From NCBI RefSeq assembly GCF_001865575.2, contig NZ_CP017561.2:2976001-3040000 (forward strand): 64,000 nt of DNA. Reading direction: 5' to 3'. This document shows positions 1 to 9,053 of the stretch, one piece after another (positions within the stretch are counted from its first letter, which is position 1; every line of letters starts with the position of its first letter). Position numbers and translations under genes: made by a program. The notes beneath the pieces are model-generated. The model was not told the DNA's origin and made no database searches. It saw only the letters and a program-made list of their open reading frames with translations. This stretch comes from Paraburkholderia sprentiae WSM5005 (GTDB lineage Bacteria > Pseudomonadota > Gammaproteobacteria > Burkholderiales > Burkholderiaceae).

Positions 1-11
1 ACACACCTTCC

Positions 12-3000
12 ATGTTCGAGAAGATTCTGATCGCTAATCGCGGCGCTATCGCGTGCCGCATTCTCAGGACGTTGCGCGAACTCGACGTGACCGGCGTCGC
101 CATCTACGCGGAAGCCGACAGAGCGAGCCGCCACGTCAGCGCAGCGCCCATCGCCCATGCGCTCGGCGACGGTCCAGCCGCGCTGACCTATCTCGACGTG
201 GACAAAATCCTCGCGATTGCGCGTCGCGAAGGCGTGCAGGCGATCCATCCCGGCTATGGGTTCTTATCCGAGAACGCAGCATTCGGCGAAGCCTGCGAAG
301 CGGCCGGCATCGCCTTCATCGGGCCGACGCCAGCGCAGCTTCGCGCGTTCGGCCTCAAGCACACGGCCCGCGAAATCGCCGCCAATGAAGGGGTGCCGAT
401 GCTCAAAGGCACCGGGCTGCTCGCGGACTTGCCGGCGGCGCTCGCGGCCGCGCAGACCATCGGCTATCCGGTGATGTTGAAAAGCACCGCGGGCGGTGGC
501 GGCATCGGCATGCGGGTGTGCTGGAACGCCGACGAGCTCGGCGCCCATTTCGACGCGGTCAAACGCCTCGGCGAAAACAACTTCAGCGATGCCGGCGTGT
601 TTCTGGAGAAGTACATCGAACGGGCGCGGCATCTGGAAGTGCAGGTATTCGGCGACGGCCGAGGCGACGCGCTGGCGCTCGGCGTGCGCGACTGCTCGGT
701 GCAGCGGCGCAATCAGAAGGTGCTCGAGGAAACCCCCGCGCCCTGCCTGCCGGACGGGATTCAGGCCGCGTTGTGCGAGGCCGCGGTCAAGCTCGCGAAA
801 GCCGTCGACTATCGCTCCGCCGGCACCGTCGAGTTCGTGTACGACAGCGCCGCCGAACAGTTCTACTTCCTCGAAGTCAATACACGTCTGCAGGTCGAGC
901 ACGGCGTAACCGAACAGGTGTGGGGCGTCGACCTGGTGCGTTGGATGATCGAACTCGCGGCCGGCACGCTCGCGCCGCTGCGGGAACTCGCGGCAGGTCT
1001 CACGCCGCGAGGACATGCGATCCAGGCGCGACTCTACGCGGAGGACCCTGGGCGTGACTTCAAACCGAGTCCGGGTCTGCTGACCGACGTCGCGTTCCCG
1101 CACGCGGACGGCCGTGCGCTGCGCATCGATACATGGATCGAGGCAGGTTGCGAAGTACCGCCGTACTTCGACCCGATGCTCGCGAAAGTGATCGCGTGGT
1201 CGCCGACTCGCGATCAAGCGCGCCATGCGCTCGACGATGCGCTGCGCCACACCCGGCTCTACGGCGTCGAGACGAATCGCGACTATCTGCGCCAGATTCT
1301 GCGCGATCGGCCGTTTGCGTCGGGCGAACCGTGGACTCGATGTCTCGAAGCGCTCAGGTATCAGGCCAGCACGGTCGACGTCGTCAGCGGCGGCACGCAA
1401 ACGACGGTGCAGGACTATCCTGGCCGGTTGGGTTACTGGGCAGTCGGCATCCCGCCGTCGGGGCCGATGGATGACCGGGCGATGCGGCTCGGCAATCGCC
1501 TGCTCGGCAATGCGCCCGACGCCGCCGCTCTCGAAGTCACGATGAGCGGACCGACGCTGCGCTTTAACACGGATGCAGTGGTCGCCGTCACCGGCGCGGA
1601 GCTTCCGGTGCTGCTCGACGATGTCGCGCAGCCGCTCAATACGAGCCTTCATGTACCGGCGGGTGCGACGCTCGCGCTCGGCACGATACGCGGCGCGGGC
1701 GCGCGCGCTTACCTATGCGTGCGCGGCGGCTTCGACGTCGCGCTCTACCTCGGCAGCCGCAGCACCTTTACGCTCGGCCAGTTCGGCGGCCATGGCGGCC
1801 GCGCGATCCGCGCCGGCGACGTGCTGCATCTTTATCCGCTCGCCGACGCGCAGGCCGGCGCGGCGCTCGTCAACGCGCCGATGCTCGACGGCGTGCGCGC
1901 TGTGCGCGTGATCTATGGGCCGCACGGTGCACCGGAATACTTCAGCGCCCGCTATATCGCGCAGCTTCTCGACACCGAGTGGGAGGTTCACTTCAACTCC
2001 AGCCGTACCGGCGTGCGCCTGATCGGGCCGAAACCCGAGTGGGCGCGCGAGGACGGTGGCGAGGCCGGCCTGCACCCGTCGAACATTCACGATAATCCGT
2101 ACGCGGTCGGCGCCGTCGACTTCACCGGCGACATGCCCGTGATTCTCGGACCCGACGGCCCGAGTCTCGGCGGCTTCGTGTGTCCGGTGACGATCATCGA
2201 GGCGGACCTCTGGCAGATCGGCCAACTGAAAGCGGGCGACAAGATCCGCTTCGTTCCGGTCGAAGTCGAGCAAGCCCGTCAGGCGGCGCATGAGCGTCGG
2301 CGGGAACTGGAGAGCCTCGAGATTGCACCGAACGCGCCGAGCGAAAGAACCACCTCGCTAACGTCGCCCATCGTGCTCGATACCGGCACGGATCGCGAAA
2401 GACTCGTCGCGCGTCTATCGGGCGACACGCATCTGCTGCTCGAGATCGGGCCGGCGGAACTCGATCTGGTTGCGCGGTTTCGCGGACATGCGCTGATGCA
2501 GTCCCTCGAAGCGATGCATCTGACGGGCGTCATCGATCTCACGCCGGGCATCCGCTCGCTGCAGATCCACTATCGGCCCGAAGAATTGCCGCTCGCCCGC
2601 TTGCTCGACATCGTCGCGCAGGCGTGGGGCGAGGTCGGGTTGCACAAGGACCTGCGGGTGCCGTCGCGAATCGTGCATCTGCCGCTGTCGTGGGATGACC
2701 CCGCGTGCCAGCTCGCGATCGACAAATACATGACCACCGTGCGCAAGGATGCGCCGTGGTGTCCGAGCAACCTCGAATTCATTCGCCGCATCAACGACCT
2801 CGACTCGATCGACGCGGTCAGGCAGATCGTCTTCGATGCGAGCTATCTCGTGATGGGACTCGGCGACGTCTACCTCGGCGCACCGGTCGCGACGCCGCTC
2901 GATCCTCGTCACCGGCTCGTTACGACGAAATACAACCCGGCGCGTACGTGGACCGCGGAGAACTCGGTCGGCATCGGTGGCGCGTATCTGTGCGTCTATG

Positions 3001-3611
3001 GCATGGAAGGGCCGGGCGGCTATCAATTCGTCGGCCGCACGTTGCAGATGTGGAATCGCTACCGCGATGTCGCGGATTTCGCTGGACAGCACTATTTGCT
3101 GCGCTTCTTCGACCAGATTCGCTTCTACGAAGTGGCGGCCGCCGATCTGTTGCGCATCCGCGCGGACTTCCCGCTGGGCCGCTATCCGTTGCGGATCGAA
3201 GAGTCCGAGCTTTCGCTGCCGGACTATCAGGCGTTCCTCGCCAGCGAATCCGTCGGCATCGAGCAGTTCCGTTCGCGGCAACAAGCGGCCTTTCAGGCGG
3301 AGCGCGAGCGATGGCGTGAAGCCGGCGCCTCGGAAGAAACGTTCGAGACGCCGGTCGCCGAAGACACTCAATCAGCTCCGCTGAAAAACGGCGACGTCGC
3401 CGTGGACAGCGAAATTGCCGGCAGCCTCTGGCAGGTCAAGGTGAAAACCGGCGACGCGGTCGACGCAGGCGACGTGCTGCTCGTCATCGAGTCGATGAAG
3501 ATGGAGATCTCGGTGTGTGCGCCGTGCGCGGGTATCGTCGGCGATATCTACGTGGCGCCGGGGTCGCCCGTGCGCGCGGGGCAACGCGTTGCGGTTATCG
3601 AACGTCACTAA
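12..3611 (+). CDS. uca: Urea carboxylase (biotin-dependent)
   Basis: Catalyses ATP- and biotin-dependent carboxylation of urea to allophanate, the first step of the cytoplasmic urea amidolyase pathway. The 1199-residue protein has the full family architecture. An N-terminal biotin carboxylase (MFEKILIANRGAIACR; ATP-grasp glycine loop AGGGGIGM near residue 160) spans roughly residues 1-450. A KipA/AHS2-like carboxyltransferase domain (about 455-770, TVQDYPGRLGYW) and a KipI/AHS1-like domain (about 815-1040) follow. The C-terminal biotinyl domain carries IESMKMEI, with Lys1163 as the expected biotinylation site. The start is the first ATG of the frame, 11 bases into the window, so upstream regulation cannot be seen. 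The partner allophanate hydrolase starts 18 bp downstream and is frameshifted. KipI/KipA domains also occur in 5-oxoprolinase, but the fused biotin enzyme is diagnostic. Confidence 0.95.
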   Translation: MFEKILIANRGAIACRILRTLRELDVTGVAIYAEADRASRHVSAAPIAHALGDGPAALTYLDVDKILAIARREGVQAIHPGYGFLSENAAFGEACEAAGIAFIGPTPAQLRAFGLKHTAREIAANEGVPMLKGTGLLADLPAALAAAQTIGYPVMLKSTAGGGGIGMRVCWNADELGAHFDAVKRLGENNFSDAGVFLEKYIERARHLEVQVFGDGRGDALALGVRDCSVQRRNQKVLEETPAPCLPDGIQAALCEAAVKLAKAVDYRSAGTVEFVYDSAAEQFYFLEVNTRLQVEHGVTEQVWGVDLVRWMIELAAGTLAPLRELAAGLTPRGHAIQARLYAEDPGRDFKPSPGLLTDVAFPHADGRALRIDTWIEAGCEVPPYFDPMLAKVIAWSPTRDQARHALDDALRHTRLYGVETNRDYLRQILRDRPFASGEPWTRCLEALRYQASTVDVVSGGTQTTVQDYPGRLGYWAVGIPPSGPMDDRAMRLGNRLLGNAPDAAALEVTMSGPTLRFNTDAVVAVTGAELPVLLDDVAQPLNTSLHVPAGATLALGTIRGAGARAYLCVRGGFDVALYLGSRSTFTLGQFGGHGGRAIRAGDVLHLYPLADAQAGAALVNAPMLDGVRAVRVIYGPHGAPEYFSARYIAQLLDTEWEVHFNSSRTGVRLIGPKPEWAREDGGEAGLHPSNIHDNPYAVGAVDFTGDMPVILGPDGPSLGGFVCPVTIIEADLWQIGQLKAGDKIRFVPVEVEQARQAAHERRRELESLEIAPNAPSERTTSLTSPIVLDTGTDRERLVARLSGDTHLLLEIGPAELDLVARFRGHALMQSLEAMHLTGVIDLTPGIRSLQIHYRPEELPLARLLDIVAQAWGEVGLHKDLRVPSRIVHLPLSWDDPACQLAIDKYMTTVRKDAPWCPSNLEFIRRINDLDSIDAVRQIVFDASYLVMGLGDVYLGAPVATPLDPRHRLVTTKYNPARTWTAENSVGIGGAYLCVYGMEGPGGYQFVGRTLQMWNRYRDVADFAGQHYLLRFFDQIRFYEVAAADLLRIRADFPLGRYPLRIEESELSLPDYQAFLASESVGIEQFRSRQQAAFQAERERWREAGASEETFETPVAEDTQSAPLKNGDVAVDSEIAGSLWQVKVKTGDAVDAGDVLLVIESMKMEISVCAPCAGIVGDIYVAPGSPVRAGQRVAVIERH

Positions 3612-3629
3612 ATATCTGGACGGAAAACC

Positions 3630-5452
3630 ATGTCGTCATTCGATCTACGTCTCCCGACGCTTCGCGCCGCATACCGTGCGGGAACGCTCACGCCGCGCAA
3701 GCTCGTCGCTGAACTGCTCGCCAAAGCCGCCGCGCTGAATCCGTCGTTCAATCTGTTCATTCATCTTCTGACCGAAGAGGAAGTCGCGCCCTACCTCGAC
3801 TGGCTTAACGCGCAAGACATCGAAAGCCTGCCGCTCTATGGCGTGCCGTTTGCGATCAAGGACAATATCGATCTCGCCGGTATTCAGACGACGGCCGCGT
3901 GTCCCGCCTTCGCGTACACGCCGTCGCGCTCCGCGAGCGTCGTTGCGCAATTGATCGCGCTCGGTGCGATACCGCTCGGCAAGACCAATCTCGACCAGTT
4001 CGCGACCGGTCTCAACGGCACCCGCTCGCCGTACGGCAAATGCCGCAATAGCGTGCATCCCGACTATCCGTCAGGCGGCTCGAGCGCCGGCTCGTCACTC
4101 GCGGTCGCGCTCGGCGTCGCCAGTTTCGCGCTCGGGACCGACACGGCCGGTTCCGGTCGCGTGCCTGCCGCGCTGAACAATCTCATCGGTCTCAAGCCAA
4201 CGAAAGGCCTGTTGTCCACCGCGGGCGTGGTGCCCGCGTGCCGCACGCTCGATTGCGCGACGTTTTTCACGGCGACGGCGGAAGAAGCGAGCGAGCTTCT
4301 TGCGTTGAGCTCGTGCGCCGATCCTCGCGATGCATACAGCCGCGCGAATCCGCAATGGAACACCGCACGCGCGTTTGGCAGGCCCCGGGCGTTCCGCTTT
4401 GGCGTGCCGGCGCAACTGGAGTTTGCGGGCTGCTCCGAAAGCCCCGGCTTGTTTGCCAAGGCGCGCGCGTTGCTGGAAGCGGCAGGAGGCGAGGCTGTCG
4501 AGATCGACTTCGAGCCGTTCGTCGAAGCCGCGAAGCTGCTCTATCAGGGCCCGTGGGTGGCCGAGCGCTACGACGTGGTGGGCGAGTTGATGACAACGAG
4601 GCCGGCTGCGGTCATGCCCGTCATTCGCGACGTGTTGGCGAGAGCGCCGGGCGCCACCGCGGTCGAGCTGTTTCGCGCGCAATATCGCCTGCAGGAATTG
4701 AAGGCCGTCTGCGACGCAGCGATCGAGTCGCTCGATTTCGTGCTGACGCCGACGTATCCGCGTCCCGTCACGCTCGACGAGTTGGAGCGCGACCCGATCG
4801 GTCCGAACTCGCTGTCGGCTACTACACGAACTTCATGAATCTGCTGGACTATGCGGCCGTCGCTACCCCGACCGGCTTCATGAACAATGGTCTTCCGTGG
4901 GGCGTCACCGTCTTTGGCCGCGCATTCACCGATCAGTATCTGTTAGGCGTGGCCGACCTGCTGCAACGAGAAAGCGACGTGCAATGCGTAGGCAGGCCAA
5001 GCGTCGAGCCGGGCGAGCCGGGCGAACGACACACGGCCACCCATGACCGCATGCCGATCGCGGCCTGCGGCGCTCACATGCAAGGCTTACCGCTGAACCG
5101 GGATCTGGTCGCCCGACGTGCACGCCTCGTGCAGGCCACGCACACTGCGGAGCACTATCGTTTGTCTGCGCTGCCCGCATCGGCGGACGGCACGAGGCGG
5201 CCAGCCATGTGGCGCGTCGCGGACGGCGGCGCAAAAATTGCTGTCGAAGTATGGGATATGCCCAGCGCCGAGTTCGGCTCGTTCATCGCGACCGTTCCTT
5301 CTCCGCTGGTTCTGGGGAAGGTCGAACTCGTCGACGGTTCGTGGGTGACCGGCTTCCTGTGCGAGCCGTATGGTGTGCAGTCGGGAACCGACATCTCGGG
5401 GTTTGGCGGATGGCGAGCATGGCTGGCCAGCGAGCGCGGCGCGAGCTCCTGA
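3630..5452 (+). pseudogene. atzF: Allophanate hydrolase, interrupted by a one-base frameshift
   Basis: Allophanate hydrolase converts allophanate to ammonia and CO2, completing urea degradation after urea carboxylase. The first frame (3630-4838) has the amidase-signature fold: Lys in FAIKDNID near residue 77 and the Ser-rich SGGSSAGSS for the Ser-Ser-Lys triad. It ends out of frame after GPNSL. The following residues (VGYYTNFMNLLDYAAVATP, then the C-terminal domain to GWRAWLASERGASS) lie in the next frame up to 5452. Inserting one base near 4811 (ctgtcggc read as ctggtcggc) gives NSLVGYYTNF, which fits the family pattern, and restores about 607 aa, the usual length. The break is therefore a one-base deletion or a sequencing error. 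An internal ATG at 4836 could restart only the C-terminal part. As written, the first product lacks the end of the amidase domain and all of the C-terminal domain. Confidence 0.88.
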
Positions 5453-5658
5453 TCGAACGAAGCGGTGGCCACCCGCGTCACAGGGTATGGGCAGTGAAAC
5501 GCTGCGGGTTTGTTGCAGCCTTCGTCTCTTGAGAGAATAGAGTCATGAGCCAGCCTGACACGTTCTCTCCGGAGAGTCCAACGCGCGTCCTGGATGCAGG
5601 ACCTGACAGGCTTCCTGCCAGCATCGCCAATCCGTCGCAACTACGAGGAGGTTCACTG

Positions 5659-5994
5659 ATGACGTTCCGCACCGTCGCGCTCGCCGCAACCAGCGCTGCG
5701 CTCGCGCTCGCCGGCACGACCGCCACCCGCACCGCCCATGCCCAAGCCCCAACTCCGTCCGACAGCCAATGGCGCGCCAGTTCGACCATGCTCGCGACGC
5801 TGCTTCAGGATGGCTACAGGATTGTCGCCGTCGTCAACAACGGGCCGGCCGACACAATCTTCGTGCAGCGCGATCAGAGTGCGTTCAAATGCATCGATCC
5901 GCAGCCGGATACCAAAGCGAAAACCTCCGCAGCGCCGGGCTGCTACGAACTGGTGCCGCCGACCAGCGCCGCGCCCGCGTCAGAATCCAAATAA
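5659..5994 (+). CDS. Small exported hypothetical protein
   Basis: A 111-residue protein I cannot assign to a named family. The start at 5659 is chosen because GAGGAGG lies 8 bases upstream and the protein then opens with a typical Sec signal peptide: MTFRTVALAATSAALALAG, with probable cleavage after AHA near residue 29. An upstream in-frame ATG at 5545 would bury that signal behind 38 residues. The mature part is about 80 residues with two cysteines (FKCID and GCYEL) that could form a disulfide in the periplasm, and a Pro/Ala/Ser-rich C-terminus. It stands alone between the urea genes and a convergent marR gene. Function is unknown. Confidence 0.7.
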   Translation: MTFRTVALAATSAALALAGTTATRTAHAQAPTPSDSQWRASSTMLATLLQDGYRIVAVVNNGPADTIFVQRDQSAFKCIDPQPDTKAKTSAAPGCYELVPPTSAAPASESK

Positions 5995-6028
5995 CGTAAT
6001 TTGAAGCGCGAGCCGCCACCGCAACGCG

Positions 6029-6472
6029 TCAGCGATCCACGAGCCGGCTCAGGTTGCCGCGCACCCGTTGCAGCAGCCCGATCAACTGCGCCGATTCTTC
6101 ATCGCTGAAACCATTGAGCGCTTCGAGCGCGACCTCGTCGCCGACCTTGCGCGCCTTGCCGAGCGTGCGCTCGGCCTTCGGCGTCATGCGAACCTGGCGT
6201 TCGCGGCGATCCTGCGGATTCGCGGTCCGTTCGATCCAACCGCCTTCCTCCATCCGGTCGAGCAGCCGGCCCGCCGAGATCGGCGCGACCTCGAGTAGAT
6301 CCGCGAGCCGCGCCTGATTGATGTCGCCGAAATGGCCGAGATAGGCCAGCACGCGACACTGCGCGCGCGTCAGATCGACCGACGACCTCGCGAGATCGTC
6401 GAACCGCTTGCCCGCCAGCCGGCCGACGTCGTAGATCAGAAAGCCGAAGCGCTCTTCGAATTGGGTTTTCAT
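6029..6472 (-). CDS. MarR-family transcriptional regulator
   Basis: A 147-residue winged-helix repressor. The wHTH reads RVLAYLGHFGDINQARLADLLEV followed by the recognition region APISAGRLLDRMEEGGWIER and the wing NPQDRRERQVRMTPKAE, the usual MarR signature. Flanking helices would form the dimer interface. The start MKTQFEERFGF is preferred over an ATG seven codons upstream because family members begin close to this point. It is divergent from the DHA2 efflux pump at 6609, with a 34-bp palindrome in the shared intergenic region. By analogy with EmrR/MarR pairs it probably represses the pump and is released by a small phenolic or drug-like ligand; the ligand is unknown. Confidence 0.9.
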   Translation of the reverse strand: MKTQFEERFGFLIYDVGRLAGKRFDDLARSSVDLTRAQCRVLAYLGHFGDINQARLADLLEVAPISAGRLLDRMEEGGWIERTANPQDRRERQVRMTPKAERTLGKARKVGDEVALEALNGFSDEESAQLIGLLQRVRGNLSRLVDR

Positions 6473-6561
6473 GCGCGGATTATACGGAAGCACTTCGGCT
6501 TGCAGCGTGCCTGCGCACGCGTTCCGCCCTCAGCACAAGCCCCGATAGCGCAAACCGGTAC

Positions 6562-6595
6562 GGCCGATATAATAAGCATGCTTACTATATCGGCC
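6562..6595. promoter_or_regulatory. 34-bp palindromic operator, probably for the MarR regulator
   Basis: The arms ggccgatata and tatatcggcc flank the core taagcatgctta. The inverted repeat is perfect over 34 bp except for one base pair (A opposite C at positions 6571 and 6586). It ends 13 bp before the ATG of the efflux pump and about 90 bp from the marR start. A bound dimer would occlude the pump's ribosome-binding and early transcribed region. The size and symmetry fit MarR operators. Binding is inferred. Confidence 0.75.
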
Positions 6596-6608
6596 ATCCC
6601 CACCGTTC

Positions 6609-8147
6609 ATGTCCTCTGCCTCCACGCCGGCGAGCGCCACCGCGCTGCTCAACCGGCCGATGATCACGATCTCGATCATGCTCGCAACGCTGATCCAGAC
6701 GCTCGACAGCACGATCGCCAACGTGGCGCTGCCGCATATGCAAGGCGCACTGTCCGCGTCGCAGGACGAGATCACGTGGGTGCTGACCTCCTATATCGTC
6801 GCCGCCGCGATCGCCACGCCGCTCACCGGCTGGCTGGCGGATCGGCTCAGCGTCAAGCGGCTGCTGCTGATCGCGATCGGCGGCTTCACGGTGTCGTCCG
6901 CGCTGTGCGGGCTCTCCGAGACGCTGTCGCAGATCGTCGTGTCGCGTCTGCTGCAAGGGATCTTCGGCGCGTCGCTGGTGCCGCTGTCGCAGTCGATCCT
7001 GCTCGATATCAACCCGCGCGAAAAGCAAGGCCAGGCGATGGCCGTGTGGGGCATGGGCGTGATGGTCGGGCCGATTCTCGGCCCGACGCTCGGCGGCTGG
7101 CTCACCGATAGCTATAACTGGCGGTGGGTGTTCTTCATCAACGTGCCGATCGGCGCGTTCGCGCTGTTCGGCGTCGCGACCTTCCTGCCGACGCGCGAGC
7201 CGAAACACGACGTCAAATTCGACGCGTTCGGCTTCATCACGCTCGGCCTCGCGATCGGCGCATTGCAGGCGATGCTCGATCGCGGCGAGCAGCTCGACTG
7301 GTTTTCGTCGACTGAGATCGTGATCGAGGCGCTCGTCGCGGCGATCAGCTTCGCGTTCTTTCTCGTGCACACGGCGACGATCGGGGAGCGCTCGTTTTTC
7401 AAGTACAAGTTGCTGAAGGACCCGAACTTCGCGACCGGCACGTTCTTCATCTTCGTGATCGGCGCGGTGATGTACGCGACGCGTGCGCTGCTGCCGCCGA
7501 TGCTGCAAAACCTGATGGGCTATCCGGTCGCGACCACGGGCCTCGTCACCGCGCCGAGCGGCGCCGGCACGATGGTCGCGATGCTGATCGCCGGCCGGCT
7601 GCTCAAGCGCGTCGACGCCCGACTGCTGCTGCTCTGCGGCTTTCTGATTTCGGCGTTCGCGCTATGGCAGATGATGCAATACACGATCGTGCTGTCGGCG
7701 TCGAACATCGTGTGGCCCGGCGTGATCCAGGGCTTCGGACTCGGCCTCGTGTTCGTGCCGCTGTCCACGCTGACGTTCTCCACACTGTCGCCGGAACTGC
7801 GCGCGGACGGCACCGCGACTTATAGCCTGATGCGCAACATCGGCAGCAGTATCGGCATTTCGATCGTGCAGACGCTGATGACGCGCAACACGCAGATCTC
7901 GCACGCGGACCTCGCCGCGAACGTCACCGCGTTCAATCCGGGGCTGCAGTCGATGCTCGCCAGCGGCTCGAACTACGACATCGCGGCGCTGAATGCGTCG
8001 ATCACGCAGCAGGCCACGATGATCGCGTATCTGAACGACTTCAAGCTGATGTTCGTGGCGACGCTGCTGGTCGTGCCGCTGTTACTGCTGATCCGGCCGT
8101 CGCACAAGACACCGGATGCATCGGTCGCGCATGCGGCGATGGATTGA
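6609..8147 (+). CDS. DHA2-family MFS multidrug efflux transporter (EmrB/QacA type)
   Basis: A 512-residue inner-membrane drug:proton antiporter with about 14 hydrophobic segments. Family motifs are visible: LDSTIANVALPHMQ in the first segment (DHA2 motif D1), GWLADRLSVKRLL (MFS motif A) after segment 2, and GPILGPTLGGWL (motif C of antiporters) in segment 5. The length and layout match EmrB-like proteins. No EmrA-type membrane fusion gene or outer-membrane channel is adjacent, so it may act alone or use a partner encoded elsewhere. It is divergent from a MarR regulator and has a palindromic operator directly upstream of its start. Substrates cannot be deduced. Confidence 0.92.
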   Translation: MSSASTPASATALLNRPMITISIMLATLIQTLDSTIANVALPHMQGALSASQDEITWVLTSYIVAAAIATPLTGWLADRLSVKRLLLIAIGGFTVSSALCGLSETLSQIVVSRLLQGIFGASLVPLSQSILLDINPREKQGQAMAVWGMGVMVGPILGPTLGGWLTDSYNWRWVFFINVPIGAFALFGVATFLPTREPKHDVKFDAFGFITLGLAIGALQAMLDRGEQLDWFSSTEIVIEALVAAISFAFFLVHTATIGERSFFKYKLLKDPNFATGTFFIFVIGAVMYATRALLPPMLQNLMGYPVATTGLVTAPSGAGTMVAMLIAGRLLKRVDARLLLLCGFLISAFALWQMMQYTIVLSASNIVWPGVIQGFGLGLVFVPLSTLTFSTLSPELRADGTATYSLMRNIGSSIGISIVQTLMTRNTQISHADLAANVTAFNPGLQSMLASGSNYDIAALNASITQQATMIAYLNDFKLMFVATLLVVPLLLLIRPSHKTPDASVAHAAMD

Positions 8148-8170
8148 CATCGCGTGCGGCAGCGTCCGCC

Positions 8171-8848
8171 TCAGCCTTCGATTCGCCCGCGCGTCACGCC
8201 GAGCAATGACGCCATCGCCGCGTACGCCGCGGCGGCATCGCGCGCGCGAATCGCCTCGAACACCGCCGTGTGCTCGGCGAGCGACGCGTTGAACACATCG
8301 GCGCGTTTCGCATTGAGCCGCAACTGTCCCTCGAGCGTGCGCTCGATCAGCGCGCCAAGGGGAATCAGCAATTCATTGCTGCACGCGGTAAGCACGCACA
8401 GATGGAACTGCAGATCGGCACGCACCCATTCGTCGACGTTGCGCGCCGCCACCATCGCGGCATGCGCGGCCGCAAGCGCATCCAACGTGTCGTCGGTGTA
8501 CGCGGCGGCCGCGAGACCGGCGGCGTACGGCTCGACCATCTCGCGCATTTCCTGCAGCTTGAGCGCGAACGCCATCGGCTCGGCGACCCGCGAATACCAG
8601 TCGAGCAGATTGGCATCGAGCAGATTCCACGCGGATTTGACCCGCACGCGCGTCCCGACGCGCGGCCGCGATTCGATCAACCCTTTCGACGTCAGCGTGC
8701 GCAGCGCCTCGCGCAGCACCGTGCGGCTCACGCCGAACGCCTCCATCAACTCCGCTTCGCGCGGCAGGATCGACTCGGGTGCATAGTCGCCGCGCAGAAT
8801 GGCAGTCGCGAGCACTTGGGCGACTCGCCCATGCAGATCGTGCGGCAT
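8171..8848 (-). CDS. GntR-family (FadR/FCD subfamily) regulator, DgoR-like
   Basis: A 225-residue regulator with an N-terminal winged helix (ILPREAELMEAFGVSRTVLREALRTL, then the wing SRPRVGTRV) and an all-helical FCD ligand domain. The start at 8848 is chosen because cgaggagag lies just upstream and MPHDLHGRVAQVL aligns with GntR N-termini. The open frame extends 94 codons further, to 9130, but this part is not protein-like. The gene is divergent from D-galactonate dehydratase, so it probably represses that gene until a sugar-acid inducer such as galactonate binds the FCD domain, where metal-binding His/Asp residues are expected. A 14-bp perfect palindrome lies between the two genes. Confidence 0.88.
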   Translation of the reverse strand: MPHDLHGRVAQVLATAILRGDYAPESILPREAELMEAFGVSRTVLREALRTLTSKGLIESRPRVGTRVRVKSAWNLLDANLLDWYSRVAEPMAFALKLQEMREMVEPYAAGLAAAAYTDDTLDALAAAHAAMVAARNVDEWVRADLQFHLCVLTACSNELLIPLGALIERTLEGQLRLNAKRADVFNASLAEHTAVFEAIRARDAAAAYAAMASLLGVTRGRIEG

Positions 8849-8922
8849 GGTTCTCTCCTCGCGATGGTCTCGTAGCGCAATGTGGCGTAACTCTTTCAAG
8901 CTCACCACTATGTGATCAATTA

Positions 8923-8936
8923 TACTATTAATAGTA
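8923..8936. promoter_or_regulatory. AT-rich palindrome, probable GntR-regulator operator
   Basis: tactattaatagta is a perfect 14-bp inverted repeat inside a strikingly AT-rich stretch (about 8910-8955) in otherwise GC-rich DNA. It lies between the divergent GntR regulator and D-galactonate dehydratase, about 75 bp and 120 bp from their respective starts. Length and composition are compatible with an FCD-type GntR operator overlapping one or both promoters. Binding is inferred. Confidence 0.55.
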
Positions 8937-9053
8937 CTTTTAAAGCACTTTTGTTGTAGCATGGAATCCTCGAATTTTTTGCCGCAACCATCTTGCATGG
9001 ACTCGGAGCCAGCGCTAAAGCGCCAGCTCCGACCGACATAGGAGACGCACAGC

